From the NCBI GenBank assembly GCA_021825585.1, contig JAKAGT010000018.1, positions 5,106 to 69,105 on the forward strand: DNA of 64,000 nucleotides, in the 5' to 3' direction. Source of the DNA: Bacteroidota bacterium. GTDB lineage: Bacteria > Bacteroidota > Ignavibacteria > Kryptoniales > JAKASW01. The notes beneath the pieces were generated by a model that worked only from the letters and a program-made list of their open reading frames with translations, searched no databases and was not told the origin of the DNA. This document shows, in pieces, positions 54,797 through 63,763 of the stretch; positions within the stretch are counted from its first letter, which is position 1, and each line of letters begins with the position of its first letter. Both the position numbers and the translations under genes were made by a program.

Positions 54797-55627
54797 ATGT
54801 CAATCATAACTATCTCAAGAGGGTCTTTGAGTGCGTCGGTGATGCTTGCAGAGAAGGTATCGGAAAGACTCAAGTGGGCGGTCGTGACAAGAGAAGATGT
54901 ACTCAGGGCGGCGGAAAAATACGGGATCAAAGAGACGGGGTTAGGTGAACTGTCATTCATTGAAAAGTCGCCGGGCATCCTGGACAAGATGGGAGACCGA
55001 AAGAAGCATTATCTCTTATGTTTTCAAACTGCGCTGTTCGACTTTGCGCTCAAGGGGGACTTTATCTACAACGGTCACCTCGCGCAGTTCCTTCTCACGA
55101 AGATTCCTTCAGTGGTGCGTGTTCTGTTGACTGCCCCCGATGAATTCAGAATCAGCAGTGTGATGAAGGAAAGCGGCAAATCGAGGGGGGAAGCTATTTC
55201 ACACATTAAGCTGACTGACGAGAGGAGACAGAAGTGGTCTCATTTCCTGTACGGAGTAAACTGGAAAGATCCGGCTTTTTACGACCTGGTGTTCAACATT
55301 GAGAGAATAAGCATAGACCTTGCAGCGGATATCCTTGCAGATGTCATATCCAGCGAAGAGTTTAAATCGGGAAAGGAGACCGAGCAGGTCCTCAGAAATT
55401 TGCATCTTGCTTCGCTGGCAAAAGTCAGCCTGCAGCAATCGCCGCGGACAAGGGGAAGCGATGTGGAGATCGAAGCGGACTCGGCAAGCGGATCGTTGAC
55501 GGTGACAGGAAGCTGCCCCAGGGTAGGCGCCGGAATGTGGGAAAACGACATCAGGACTGTACTCTCGAAACTGGAGGGAGTTAAAACAATCAAAGTGGAG
55601 AAATCAGTCGTGGGATATTACGAATGA
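54797..55627 (+). CDS. Cytidylate-kinase-like protein with a C-terminal BON-like domain
   Basis: 276 residues. The first 190 resemble the cytidylate-kinase-like family seen near sulfur genes (IITISR start, REDVLRAAEKYG, FIYNGHLAQFLLTKIPSVVRVLL, DERRQKWSHFLYG). The nucleotide loop is degenerate: after IITISR the expected Gly-rich G(x)GG stretch reads GSLSASV. The last 60 residues (VEIEADSASGSLTVTG ... LEGVKTIKVE) look like a BON domain. Kinase activity is doubtful; a regulatory or ligand-binding role is more likely. Confidence 0.75.
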   Translation: MSIITISRGSLSASVMLAEKVSERLKWAVVTREDVLRAAEKYGIKETGLGELSFIEKSPGILDKMGDRKKHYLLCFQTALFDFALKGDFIYNGHLAQFLLTKIPSVVRVLLTAPDEFRISSVMKESGKSRGEAISHIKLTDERRQKWSHFLYGVNWKDPAFYDLVFNIERISIDLAADILADVISSEEFKSGKETEQVLRNLHLASLAKVSLQQSPRTRGSDVEIEADSASGSLTVTGSCPRVGAGMWENDIRTVLSKLEGVKTIKVEKSVVGYYE

Positions 55628-55645
55628 ACACCGGGAAGCGGATGC

Positions 55646-55771
55646 TCGAGACCGGATACCAGATGCTGAATATGGAATATGAATTGCAAATTCATACAAA
55701 GTGTTGAGAAACAGCACATGGGCAAGAAATGATCCGGTATCTGGTGACCGGAATCCAGTATCCAGTACCAA
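55646..55771. repeat. Second type of inverted repeat between the kinase-like gene and qmoA
   Basis: GACCGGATACCAGATGC (about 55648-55664) and the cluster ATCCGGTATCTGGTGACCGG (about 55730-55749) plus ATCCAGTATCCAGTACC (about 55752-55768) are imperfect inverted copies. The units differ from the four TAAA-rich elements. The gap holds no gene. Confidence 0.5.
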
Positions 55772-55786
55772 GAATGGAATTTCATC

Positions 55787-57043
55787 ATGAATGACAACTC
55801 AATGACATCTGATCTTCTGATAGTAGGCGCCGGCATAGCAGGTATCACCGCGGCAGTAGAAGCTGCCGAGACGGGATTGAAGGTTGTGCTGCTGGAGAAA
55901 AGGGCGTACATCGGCGGGAAAGTAACTCAGTTCAACAAGTACTTCCCGAAATTATGTCCGCCAAGCTGCGGATTGGAAATCAACATCCGCCGGTTGCGTT
56001 CGAACCCGTTTATAAAACTATTCACGCTGGCGGAAGTGAGCGACGTTTCCGGTGAAGCTGGAAAGTATGAGGTCAACATCAAATTGAAGCCGAGGTTTGT
56101 TACCGATAAATGCACTTCCTGCGGAGACTGCGTTCAAGTCTGCCCGGAATCGAGGAACAACGATTTCAATTACGGAATGGACCGGACCACTTCGATTTAT
56201 CTTCCATACGGGAACTCATATCCCGCGAAGTATGTGATCGACCAGGCGACCTGTAAAGGAAGCCTCTGCAACAGGTGCGTGGATGTGTGCAAGTACGGCG
56301 CAATAGATTTATCCGAGCAGGAAACGGCCATCACGGTAAAAGCCCGTTCAATCATTTGGGCAACCGGATGGGAGCCTTATGACGCGAAGAAGCTTGACAT
56401 GCTCGGCTTCGGCAAATTCCCGGACGTCATCACAAACGTAATGATGGAGAGATTGGCTGCCCCCGACGGGCCGACAAAAGGAAAGATCCTGCGGCCTTCA
56501 ACGAACGGAGGAATCAGCAGCGTCGCGTTCGTGCAATGCGCCGGTTCAAGAGACGAAAACCATCTCGAATATTGTTCCTCCGTCTGCTGTATGGCGTCAT
56601 TGAAACATACGAGGTACATACGCGAACAGTACCCGGACGCCGAAATTCACGTCCATTATATCGACGTCAGATCCAGCGGCATCTTCGAAGATTTTTACAG
56701 CGACGTTCAGAAGGATGCTAAGGTACATTTCCTTAGAGGGAAAGTCGCAAAGGTCTCCTTTGATGCGTCCGGCGACAGGCTGGTAGTTGAGGCAGAGGAC
56801 ACGATGACGGGTGCCCGTATAAAGGAGTCCGTGGATCTCGTCATCCTGGCAACCGGAATGCAGCCGGCCGTGAAGGACCTGCCGATTGACCGTTCATTGA
56901 TAGACAGCAACGGCTTCATTATCTCCGACACACCCGGAATGATCGGATGCGGTGTGAATACGAACCCGAAAGATGTGTCATCCGTTGTCCAGGAAGCAAC
57001 GGGTTCGGTATTGAAGGCAATTCAAGCAATCAAAGGGAACTAG
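55787..57043 (+). CDS. qmoA: QmoA, HdrA-like flavoprotein
   Basis: 418 residues. FAD motif IVGAGIAGITAAVEAAE near residue 11, 4Fe-4S site CTSCGDCVQVC near residue 107, and GSLCNRCVDVC. C-terminal flavin-binding region ends ATGMQPAVKDLP ... GCGVNTNPKDV. Qmo passes electrons between menaquinone and APS reductase. qmoB follows after four bases. Confidence 0.94.
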   Translation: MNDNSMTSDLLIVGAGIAGITAAVEAAETGLKVVLLEKRAYIGGKVTQFNKYFPKLCPPSCGLEINIRRLRSNPFIKLFTLAEVSDVSGEAGKYEVNIKLKPRFVTDKCTSCGDCVQVCPESRNNDFNYGMDRTTSIYLPYGNSYPAKYVIDQATCKGSLCNRCVDVCKYGAIDLSEQETAITVKARSIIWATGWEPYDAKKLDMLGFGKFPDVITNVMMERLAAPDGPTKGKILRPSTNGGISSVAFVQCAGSRDENHLEYCSSVCCMASLKHTRYIREQYPDAEIHVHYIDVRSSGIFEDFYSDVQKDAKVHFLRGKVAKVSFDASGDRLVVEAEDTMTGARIKESVDLVILATGMQPAVKDLPIDRSLIDSNGFIISDTPGMIGCGVNTNPKDVSSVVQEATGSVLKAIQAIKGN

Positions 57044-57047
57044 CAAA

Positions 57048-59288
57048 ATGGCTATAGAGGCTAAAGTTGGCGTTTACCTGTGTTCTGGATGCGGGATCGG
57101 GGAATCCCTGAAATGCGAAGAGCTGGCGAAGGTTGCCACCGCGGAAAACAAGGTGCCGGTCTGCAAGATCAAAAGCTGGCTATGCAGTGAAGGGAGTGTT
57201 AGAGAAATAAGTGTAGACATCAAACGCGAGAATTTGAACCGCGTGGTGATCGGAGCCTGTTCGCCGAGGTTTCTCTCCGACGTTTTCCAATTTGATTCCA
57301 GTGTCCTGGTCGACCGCGTCAATCTGAGAGAGAATGTTGCCTGGACTCATAAGCCAAACGACGAAGATACACAAATGCTTGCGGGTGATTACCTTCGAAT
57401 GGGGATTGCGAAGGTAAGGAACAGCGAGCCTCCACAGCCGTTCAGGAATGAAGTCAATGAGACGATCCTTGTCGTTGGCGGAGGCGTCACTGGGTTGACA
57501 TCCGCACTCGCTGCGGCGAAGGCGGGCTTTTCAGTGGTGCTGACCGAGAAAGAAAGTCGGCTTGGTGGGTGGGCGAACAAGCTCTACAAGATTGCCCCTT
57601 ATGAGCGGCCTTACACGGAACCGCAAGACTCGAAGATCGAGTCGTTGATTTACGAAGTTGAAACCAACGTCAGGATAACAGTAGTAACTTCCTGTTTGAT
57701 CGAAAAAATTTCCGGTCAGCCTGGAGATTTCAAGGTAGTGTTGAGGATCGACGGAGGAGCCCGTACAGAACTGATGACCGTAGGCGCCATTGTTCAGGCG
57801 ACGGGTGGAAAGCCTTATGATCCCAACAAGTTGGGCGATCTTGGGTATGGCAAATTTGATAATGTCATAACGGGTGTCCAGCTTGAACAATATTTCAAGG
57901 ATGGAACTGACCATCAGATTTTCAGAGGCGGGTCCGTCAAGAGTGTCGCCTTCATATTATGCGCGGGCTCGAGGGACGAAAAACATCTCCCCTATTGCTC
58001 TTCGGTTTGCTGTTCAGCTTCGCTGAAGCAGGCGTTGTATATCAGGGAGAGATATCCCGACGCGCTCGTGTACTTGATTTACAGAGACATGAGAACGCCC
58101 GCCCGGCACGAACTGTTCTACAAGCGAGTTCAGAATGAAGACAGAGTATTTCTTACGAAAGGCGAAGTCGCCGGTCTCAGCAAATCAGACAACGGTTCAA
58201 TATTCATAGACATAGACAATACGCTTCTGGGTGAAAAAGTCCGTATAGAATCCGATCTGGTGGTGCTTGCGACCGGCATGGTTCCAACGACGCTGGTCGG
58301 CAACGTTGAATCAGGAAACGATGGGCCGACATCAGGAGAGGTAACACTTGACGGGAAAAAAGCGGCTGAGTCTGCCGAAGCCGGTGCGAAGATATTGAAC
58401 CTGGCATACAGGCAGGGTACCGATCTGCCCACCCTGAAATACGGATTTCCCGATTCCCACTATATCTGTTTTCCCTATGAGACGAGGAGAACCGGCATCT
58501 ACGCTGCCGGGTGCGTGCGTTCCCCGATGGATTTTTCCGCAAGCAAGAATGATGCTTACGGCGCCGCGTTGAAGGCGATACAACTCGTGCACTCCGTCAA
58601 AGAAGGAAAGGCGGTCCATCCGAGATCGGGCGACGAATCATTCCCCGAATTCTTCCTCCAGCGATGCACGCAGTGTAAGCGATGCACTGAGGAATGCCCA
58701 TTCGGGACTTTGGATGAAGATGAGAAGGGGACCCCGCTTCTGAACACCAACAGGTGTCGAAGGTGCGGCATCTGTCTTGGAGCATGCCCGGAGAGAATTA
58801 TCTCGTTCAAGGATTACTCTATCGCAATGGTTTCATCAATGATCAAAGCTGTCGAGATACCGGACGAGGATGAGGACAAACCCAGGATACTCGCGTTCAT
58901 GTGTGAGAATGACGCTTATCCTGCGCTGGATACTGTGGGGAAGTGCCATATGGAATACGACTCCAACATCCGCGTGATCCCGGTCCGCTGTCTCGGATCG
59001 GTGAATGTTGTTTGGATCGCGGATGCACTTTCCAAAGGCTTCGACGGCGTTCTCATGCTCGGTTGTAAGTTCGGAGTCGACTACCAGTGTCACTTCATTC
59101 GAGGGAGCGAACTCGCGAACAAGAGAATGGAGAACGTTCAGGAAAAGCTTAAGCAGCTTGTGCTTGAGCCGGAGAGAGTAAAGCTCTTGACGCTTTCGAT
59201 CGATGAGTACGCAAAGCTACCCGGAATTTTCAACGAATTTGTCGAAGAAGTGCGGGAGATTGGCCCCAACCCTTATAAGGGCATGTGA
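57048..59288 (+). CDS. qmoB: QmoB, HdrA-like flavoprotein with MvhD domain
   Basis: 746 residues. N-terminal HdrA-type cysteine domain (YLCSGCGIGESLKC, IGACSPRF), FAD motif VGGGVTGLTSALAAAKAG near residue 142, two 4Fe-4S sites (CTQCKRCTEECP, CRRCGICLGACP) near 545-580, and a C-terminal MvhD domain (RCLGSVNVVWIADALSKGFDGVLMLGC, in parts). This is the standard QmoB architecture. No qmoC follows: the next gene, sat, starts 104 bases later. Confidence 0.95.
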   Translation: MAIEAKVGVYLCSGCGIGESLKCEELAKVATAENKVPVCKIKSWLCSEGSVREISVDIKRENLNRVVIGACSPRFLSDVFQFDSSVLVDRVNLRENVAWTHKPNDEDTQMLAGDYLRMGIAKVRNSEPPQPFRNEVNETILVVGGGVTGLTSALAAAKAGFSVVLTEKESRLGGWANKLYKIAPYERPYTEPQDSKIESLIYEVETNVRITVVTSCLIEKISGQPGDFKVVLRIDGGARTELMTVGAIVQATGGKPYDPNKLGDLGYGKFDNVITGVQLEQYFKDGTDHQIFRGGSVKSVAFILCAGSRDEKHLPYCSSVCCSASLKQALYIRERYPDALVYLIYRDMRTPARHELFYKRVQNEDRVFLTKGEVAGLSKSDNGSIFIDIDNTLLGEKVRIESDLVVLATGMVPTTLVGNVESGNDGPTSGEVTLDGKKAAESAEAGAKILNLAYRQGTDLPTLKYGFPDSHYICFPYETRRTGIYAAGCVRSPMDFSASKNDAYGAALKAIQLVHSVKEGKAVHPRSGDESFPEFFLQRCTQCKRCTEECPFGTLDEDEKGTPLLNTNRCRRCGICLGACPERIISFKDYSIAMVSSMIKAVEIPDEDEDKPRILAFMCENDAYPALDTVGKCHMEYDSNIRVIPVRCLGSVNVVWIADALSKGFDGVLMLGCKFGVDYQCHFIRGSELANKRMENVQEKLKQLVLEPERVKLLTLSIDEYAKLPGIFNEFVEEVREIGPNPYKGM

Positions 59289-59392
59289 CCGAATTCCCAA
59301 CAGAATGATTACAAAACTCCTGCTCTTCGTTGATTCTACCTGTAGTGGCGGGTATGTTTTTGCCGGTAACATTCTTAAATGAGAGGAAAGTT

Positions 59393-60634
59393 ATGGCAGG
59401 ATCTACTTTGATACGGCCGCACGGAAGCGATAAGCTGAAGATCCTTCTTCTGAGCGGCAAAGCAAAAGAAGAAGAACTACAGAAGGCAAAAAGCCTTAAG
59501 AAACTTTGTATGACCAGTCGAGAGACGGGTGACCTGATAATGCTTGGGATTGGAGGGTTCACGCCGCTCGACGGTTTCATGGGCCATGACGACTGGCAGG
59601 GAGTCTGTTCCGACATGAGAATGGCGGACGGCTTGTTCTGGCCTATTCCCATTACGATGTCGGTCTCGGATGACGAGGCAAAATCACTGAAGACAGGTCA
59701 GGAAGTGGCGCTGTACAGTGATGAGACTGATGAATTGATGGGAACTATGCGAGTCACTGAGAAATACCAGATCGACAGGGATTTTGAGTGCAAAGAGGTC
59801 TTCACCACGACGGATCCTGAACATCCCGGCGTGAAGATGGTGATGCAGCAGAAGCCGTGGAACATAGCCGGTCCGGTCAAAGTGCTCTCAGAAAGCTATT
59901 TCCCAACCGAGTTTGCAGGATTGTACCAACGGCCCGAGGAAAGCCGGAAGATATTCGCGGAGAAAGGATGGAGAACGATAGCGGCGCTGCAGCTTCGCAA
60001 TCCGATGCACCGTTCTCACGAGTTCCTCGCGAAGATTGCCCTGGAAGTCAGCGATGGCTTGTATATTCATCAGCTTGTCGGAAAGTTGAAACCGGGCGAC
60101 ATCCCCGCCGAAATCAGGGCAAAATGCATCGATGTACTCGTTGAAAACTACTTCGTCAAAGACACCGCTGTCTGCGGCGGATATCCTCTGGATATGCGAT
60201 ATGCCGGGCCGAGAGAAGCGCTGTTGCACGGTGTATTCAGACAGAATTTCGGCTGCACTCATCTTATAGTGGGACGCGATCATGCCGGAGTGGGAAACTA
60301 TTACGGGCCATTCGACGCTCAGAAGATATTCTACCAGTTACCGGCCGACGCACTGTTGCTGAAGCCGCTTCCGATTGACTGGACGTTCTGGTGCTTCAAA
60401 TGCGGCGGCATGGCATCGATGAAGACCTGCCCGCACAAGAAAGAAGACAGATTATTCCTGAGTGGTACAGCTCTCAGGAAGGCTCTGTCTGAGGGAAGCG
60501 AAGTGCCGCCGGAGTTCAGCAGACCCGAAGTGCTTGCTATCCTACGCGATTACTATTCGAAGCTGGATGAGAAAGTCGAAATAAAGATGCACCAATTTGC
60601 GACCGGGGACGCATCTGAGAAAGCAAAGAAATAA
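59393..60634 (+). CDS. sat: ATP sulfurylase
   Basis: Activates sulfate with ATP to APS. 413 residues from ATG 59393 (GAGAGG upstream); the frame is open from 59330 without family sequence. The nucleotide motif [13 protein letters not shown] is near residue 205 with [12 protein letters not shown] near 298. The Cys set [16 protein letters not shown] near 342 is typical of the dissimilatory zinc-containing form. No pyrophosphatase gene is in the window to pull the reaction. Confidence 0.96.
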   Translation: MAGSTLIRPHGSDKLKILLLSGKAKEEELQKAKSLKKLCMTSRETGDLIMLGIGGFTPLDGFMGHDDWQGVCSDMRMADGLFWPIPITMSVSDDEAKSLKTGQEVALYSDETDELMGTMRVTEKYQIDRDFECKEVFTTTDPEHPGVKMVMQQKPWNIAGPVKVLSESYFPTEFAGLYQRPEESRKIFAEKGWRTIAALQLRNPMHRSHEFLAKIALEVSDGLYIHQLVGKLKPGDIPAEIRAKCIDVLVENYFVKDTAVCGGYPLDMRYAGPREALLHGVFRQNFGCTHLIVGRDHAGVGNYYGPFDAQKIFYQLPADALLLKPLPIDWTFWCFKCGGMASMKTCPHKKEDRLFLSGTALRKALSEGSEVPPEFSRPEVLAILRDYYSKLDEKVEIKMHQFATGDASEKAKK

Positions 60635-60640
60635 CAAAGG

Positions 60641-60800
60641 CAAATTCTAGACTCTAAATACTAAACTCTAAACAAATTCGAATGTTCAAAAGTCGATTAA
60701 CAATGCCTTCGGACTCAAGGAAAACTGGTAGGGTGCAAACATCCGCTATTTCGAGATTTGAACGTTGTTTAGAATTTAGGGTTTCGGATTTAGAGTTTAT
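60641..60800. repeat. AT-rich inverted-repeat element, copy 4 (sat/aprB)
   Basis: Left arm 60641-60690 (CAAATTCTAGACTCTAAATA, then CTAAACTCTAAACAAATTCG) pairs with right arm 60757-60800 (GTTTAGAATTTAGGGTTTCG, then GATTTAGAGTTTA). This is the clearest copy of the family also found at 42903, 44398 and 52128. Confidence 0.8.
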
Positions 60801-60860
60801 GACGTTATGGGATTCCTGGAGATTTTATCAATCAAGTGAAACTGTAAAGGAGGTAATTTC

Positions 60861-61304
60861 ATGCCGAGTTATGTGAATCCTGATAAATGCGATGGATGCA
60901 AGGCATTGGACAAGACGGCGTGCCAGTACATCTGTCCGAATGATTTGATGGCGCTGAACAAGGACTCGATGAAAGCTTATAACCGTGAACCGGAGATGTG
61001 CTGGGAATGCTACAATTGTGTCAAGATTTGTCCGACGCAGGCAATCGAAGTTCGGGGTTATGCGGATTTTGTTCCGCTCGGTGCGACTGTGACGCCGATG
61101 AGAAGCACGGATTCGATTATGTGGACCGTGAAGTTCCGCAACGGTACGTTGAAAAGGTTCAAGTTCCCGATTCGGACGACGGAAGAAGGAAAGGCCGTCC
61201 CCGATGGCGGATGGAAATCAAAAGAAGCCGACCTCAAGAGTCCGGTGCTATTCACGGAGCCAGAGTCTTTGGGTCTTCCACAAGTAGTCGCAATAAAGCA
61301 TTAG
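60861..61304 (+). CDS. aprB: APS reductase subunit beta
   Basis: 147-residue ferredoxin subunit with two 4Fe-4S clusters (CDGCKALDKTACQYIC; CWECYNCVKICP) and the C-terminal tail that wraps the alpha subunit. AAGGAGG eight bases before the ATG is the strongest ribosome site in the cluster. aprA follows after 16 bases. Confidence 0.96.
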   Translation: MPSYVNPDKCDGCKALDKTACQYICPNDLMALNKDSMKAYNREPEMCWECYNCVKICPTQAIEVRGYADFVPLGATVTPMRSTDSIMWTVKFRNGTLKRFKFPIRTTEEGKAVPDGGWKSKEADLKSPVLFTEPESLGLPQVVAIKH

Positions 61305-61320
61305 GGAGGTTGGAACAGTT

Positions 61321-63195
61321 ATGGCAAATATGAAGACAGAAGTGGTGGAAACCGATCTGTTGATCGTCGGCGGTGGGATGGCCGCGTGCGGAGCAGCAGT
61401 AGAAGCCGCCTTTTGGGCGAAGCAGCACGGTTTGAAGGTCACACTCGTCGACAAGGCCGCCGTAGACAGAAGCGGCGCGGTTGCAATGGGACTCTCCGCA
61501 ATCAATCAATACGTCGGCATCAAAGACGGAAAGAACACGGTCGAAGATTACGTGAAATATGTTCGCAGCGATCTCATGGGAATAACCCGTGAAGACCTGG
61601 TGTACAACATCGCGCGTCACGTCGATTCCACGGTTCACCTGTTCGAAAAGTGGGGATTGCCGATCTGGAAAGATGCCGAAGGGCACTATGTGCATGAAGG
61701 CAGATGGCAGCTCATGATCAACGGCGAGTCGTACAAGGTCGTCGTTGCTGAAGCAGCAAAGAACGCACTAGGTGCTGAGAACATTTACGAGCGGGTGTTC
61801 ATCGTCGGACCTCTGATGCAGGACGGGGTTTGTGTAGGAGCGGTTGGTTTCAGCGTCCGTGAAGAGAAGTTCTATGTGTTCAAATCAAAGGCGGTTCTGG
61901 TGGCGATGGGTGGAGCGGTACACGTGTTCAAGCCGCGGTCTTCGGGTGAAGGCTTAGGTCGCGCGTGGTATCCGCCGTGGAACTCCGGTTCGAGCGCTTA
62001 CTTCACTCTTAAGGCCGGCGCCGAGATGACCTGCCAGGAAGTGCGCTTTATTCCGGTGAGGTTCAAAGATGCGTACGGTCCGGTTGGCGCCTGGTTCCTG
62101 CTGTTCAAGTCGAGAGCGACTAACGGCATGGGCGGCAACTACATGGAAGAACGCAAGGACGAACTGGAGAAATGGGTCCCGTACGGCAAGGTAAAACCGG
62201 TCCCGGCGAACCTGCGGAACTGGCTAATGATGCTCGACGTCATGGACGGAAAAGGCCCGATTTACATGAGGACCGAAGAGGCAATCACGAAGATTGCATC
62301 GGAATCCGGCGATGAGAAGGCTGCCAAGAAGAAGCTCAAAGAACTCGAAGCCGAAGCGTGGGAAGACTTCCTCGATATGACGATTTCGCAGGCGATCCTA
62401 TGGGCAGGAACCGACACGGCACCTGAGGAGAAACCTTCCGAGATTGCAGCTGCCGAGCCATATTTCATCGGCTCGCATTCCGGCGCATCCGGCGCGTGGG
62501 TCAGCGGACCGAAGGACCTTGCACCGAAAGACTACTACTGGGGTTACCCGAACATGTCAACGGTGGACGGAATCTTCTGCGCCGGCGATGCTTCGGGCGC
62601 CTCGAGCCACAAGTTCTCTTCCGGCTCTCATGCGGAGGGAAGAATAGCGGCAAAAGCGGCGATCGATTATATCGTCGATCACCCCGGCTCGCGCACGTAC
62701 GATCAGGGCCAGATAGAGTCGTTGAAGGCCGAGATTATGAAACCCCTCGACATTTTTGGCCAGTTCAGTAAAACGTCGAGCGATCCTGAGATTAATCCCA
62801 ACTATATCAGGCCGAAGATGTTCATGTTCAGATTGCAGAAGATCATGGACGAGTATGCCGGCGGCGTCTCATCGCAGTTCAAGACGAGCAAGGCGCTACT
62901 TGAAAAGGGTCTTGATCTGCTTCAGTACCTGAAGGTGGATTCGGAAAAACTCGCGGCGGCGGACCTTCACGACCTGATGAGATGCTGGGAAAACGTTCAC
63001 AGGATGTGGCAGGCTGAAGCCCACGTACGGGCGATCCTGTTCAGGGAAGAAACCCGTTGGCCGGGCTATTATTTCCGCTCCGACAAGCCCTCGATGGACG
63101 AGAAGGACTGGAAAGTATTCGTGAACATGAAGTGGCTTCCCAAAGAAAACAAGTGGGAAGTCTTTTCGAGACCGATTATCTCAATAGTCAATTGA
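61321..63195 (+). CDS. aprA: APS reductase subunit alpha
   Basis: FAD enzyme that reduces APS to sulfite and AMP, 624 residues. FAD motif LLIVGGGMAACGAAVEAAF near residue 13, RSGAVAMGLSAINQYVG near 58, and the active-site region EMTCQEVRFIPVRFKDAYGP near 236. C-terminal stretch WPGYYFRSD is typical. Last gene of the island before a strong hairpin. Confidence 0.96.
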   Translation: MANMKTEVVETDLLIVGGGMAACGAAVEAAFWAKQHGLKVTLVDKAAVDRSGAVAMGLSAINQYVGIKDGKNTVEDYVKYVRSDLMGITREDLVYNIARHVDSTVHLFEKWGLPIWKDAEGHYVHEGRWQLMINGESYKVVVAEAAKNALGAENIYERVFIVGPLMQDGVCVGAVGFSVREEKFYVFKSKAVLVAMGGAVHVFKPRSSGEGLGRAWYPPWNSGSSAYFTLKAGAEMTCQEVRFIPVRFKDAYGPVGAWFLLFKSRATNGMGGNYMEERKDELEKWVPYGKVKPVPANLRNWLMMLDVMDGKGPIYMRTEEAITKIASESGDEKAAKKKLKELEAEAWEDFLDMTISQAILWAGTDTAPEEKPSEIAAAEPYFIGSHSGASGAWVSGPKDLAPKDYYWGYPNMSTVDGIFCAGDASGASSHKFSSGSHAEGRIAAKAAIDYIVDHPGSRTYDQGQIESLKAEIMKPLDIFGQFSKTSSDPEINPNYIRPKMFMFRLQKIMDEYAGGVSSQFKTSKALLEKGLDLLQYLKVDSEKLAAADLHDLMRCWENVHRMWQAEAHVRAILFREETRWPGYYFRSDKPSMDEKDWKVFVNMKWLPKENKWEVFSRPIISIVN

Positions 63196-63207
63196 TGATA
63201 TCTCCCT

Positions 63208-63238
63208 ACAGAGGGGGGAATTCTTCGCCCCCCTCTGT
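63208..63238 (+). terminator. Hairpin terminator after aprA
   Basis: A perfect 11-bp stem ACAGAGGGGGG/CCCCCCTCTGT with loop AATTCTTCG begins 13 bases past the stop. There is only a short T-run, but stem strength and position fit transcript end for qmoAB-sat-aprBA. Confidence 0.65.
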
Positions 63239-63481
63239 TCACTGACCGCGACGCAGCGAAGCGACAAGAACGATGGAGACAATTACAAACGCCAATGTCC
63301 AAACAAGGGAAAAGTTACAATTGAGAGAGTACAATTTGCCATTTCGAGGGTTACGGCTTATTCCTTTTGCTGTTGGAGTTTGTACAGGGACTGGTTTTTT
63401 GAAGCTGGACCTTTGCGGGGCTATAAGGCATTAGTTGTGTGATCGGGAAGATGTTGCCGAAGATCGGGAGGATTTAGGAAC

Positions 63482-63742
63482 ATGGAAGAAATTAAAAATT
63501 GTCCGCATTGCGGTTATCCGCTCATGAAGTGGCGTTGCCCGTCCGGGTCTTCCTGGGATGTGGAGTTTCTGCACGTTTGTTTCAACGATGAATGTACTTA
63601 CTTCATTCGCGGCTGGGATTGGATGAGAACAAAATTCAAGCAGAACATTTCATACAGGTACTCGGTTAATCCTGTCAACGGCTCTTCCGGGCCGCTCCCT
63701 GTATGGTCGAAGGACGCGCTAAAGAATTCGATAATTGAATAG
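63482..63742 (+). CDS. Small zinc-ribbon protein next to aprA
   Basis: 86 residues with CPHCGYPLMKWRCP near residue 7 and CFNDECTYFIRGWDWM near 33, a four- or five-cysteine metal site like that of ogr/Delta-type zinc fingers. Small proteins of this look accompany sat-apr genes in sulfate reducers, as far as I recall. Function unknown. Confidence 0.7.
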   Translation: MEEIKNCPHCGYPLMKWRCPSGSSWDVEFLHVCFNDECTYFIRGWDWMRTKFKQNISYRYSVNPVNGSSGPLPVWSKDALKNSIIE

Positions 63743-63763
63743 AACAGCCGGAAGGATTTTATC

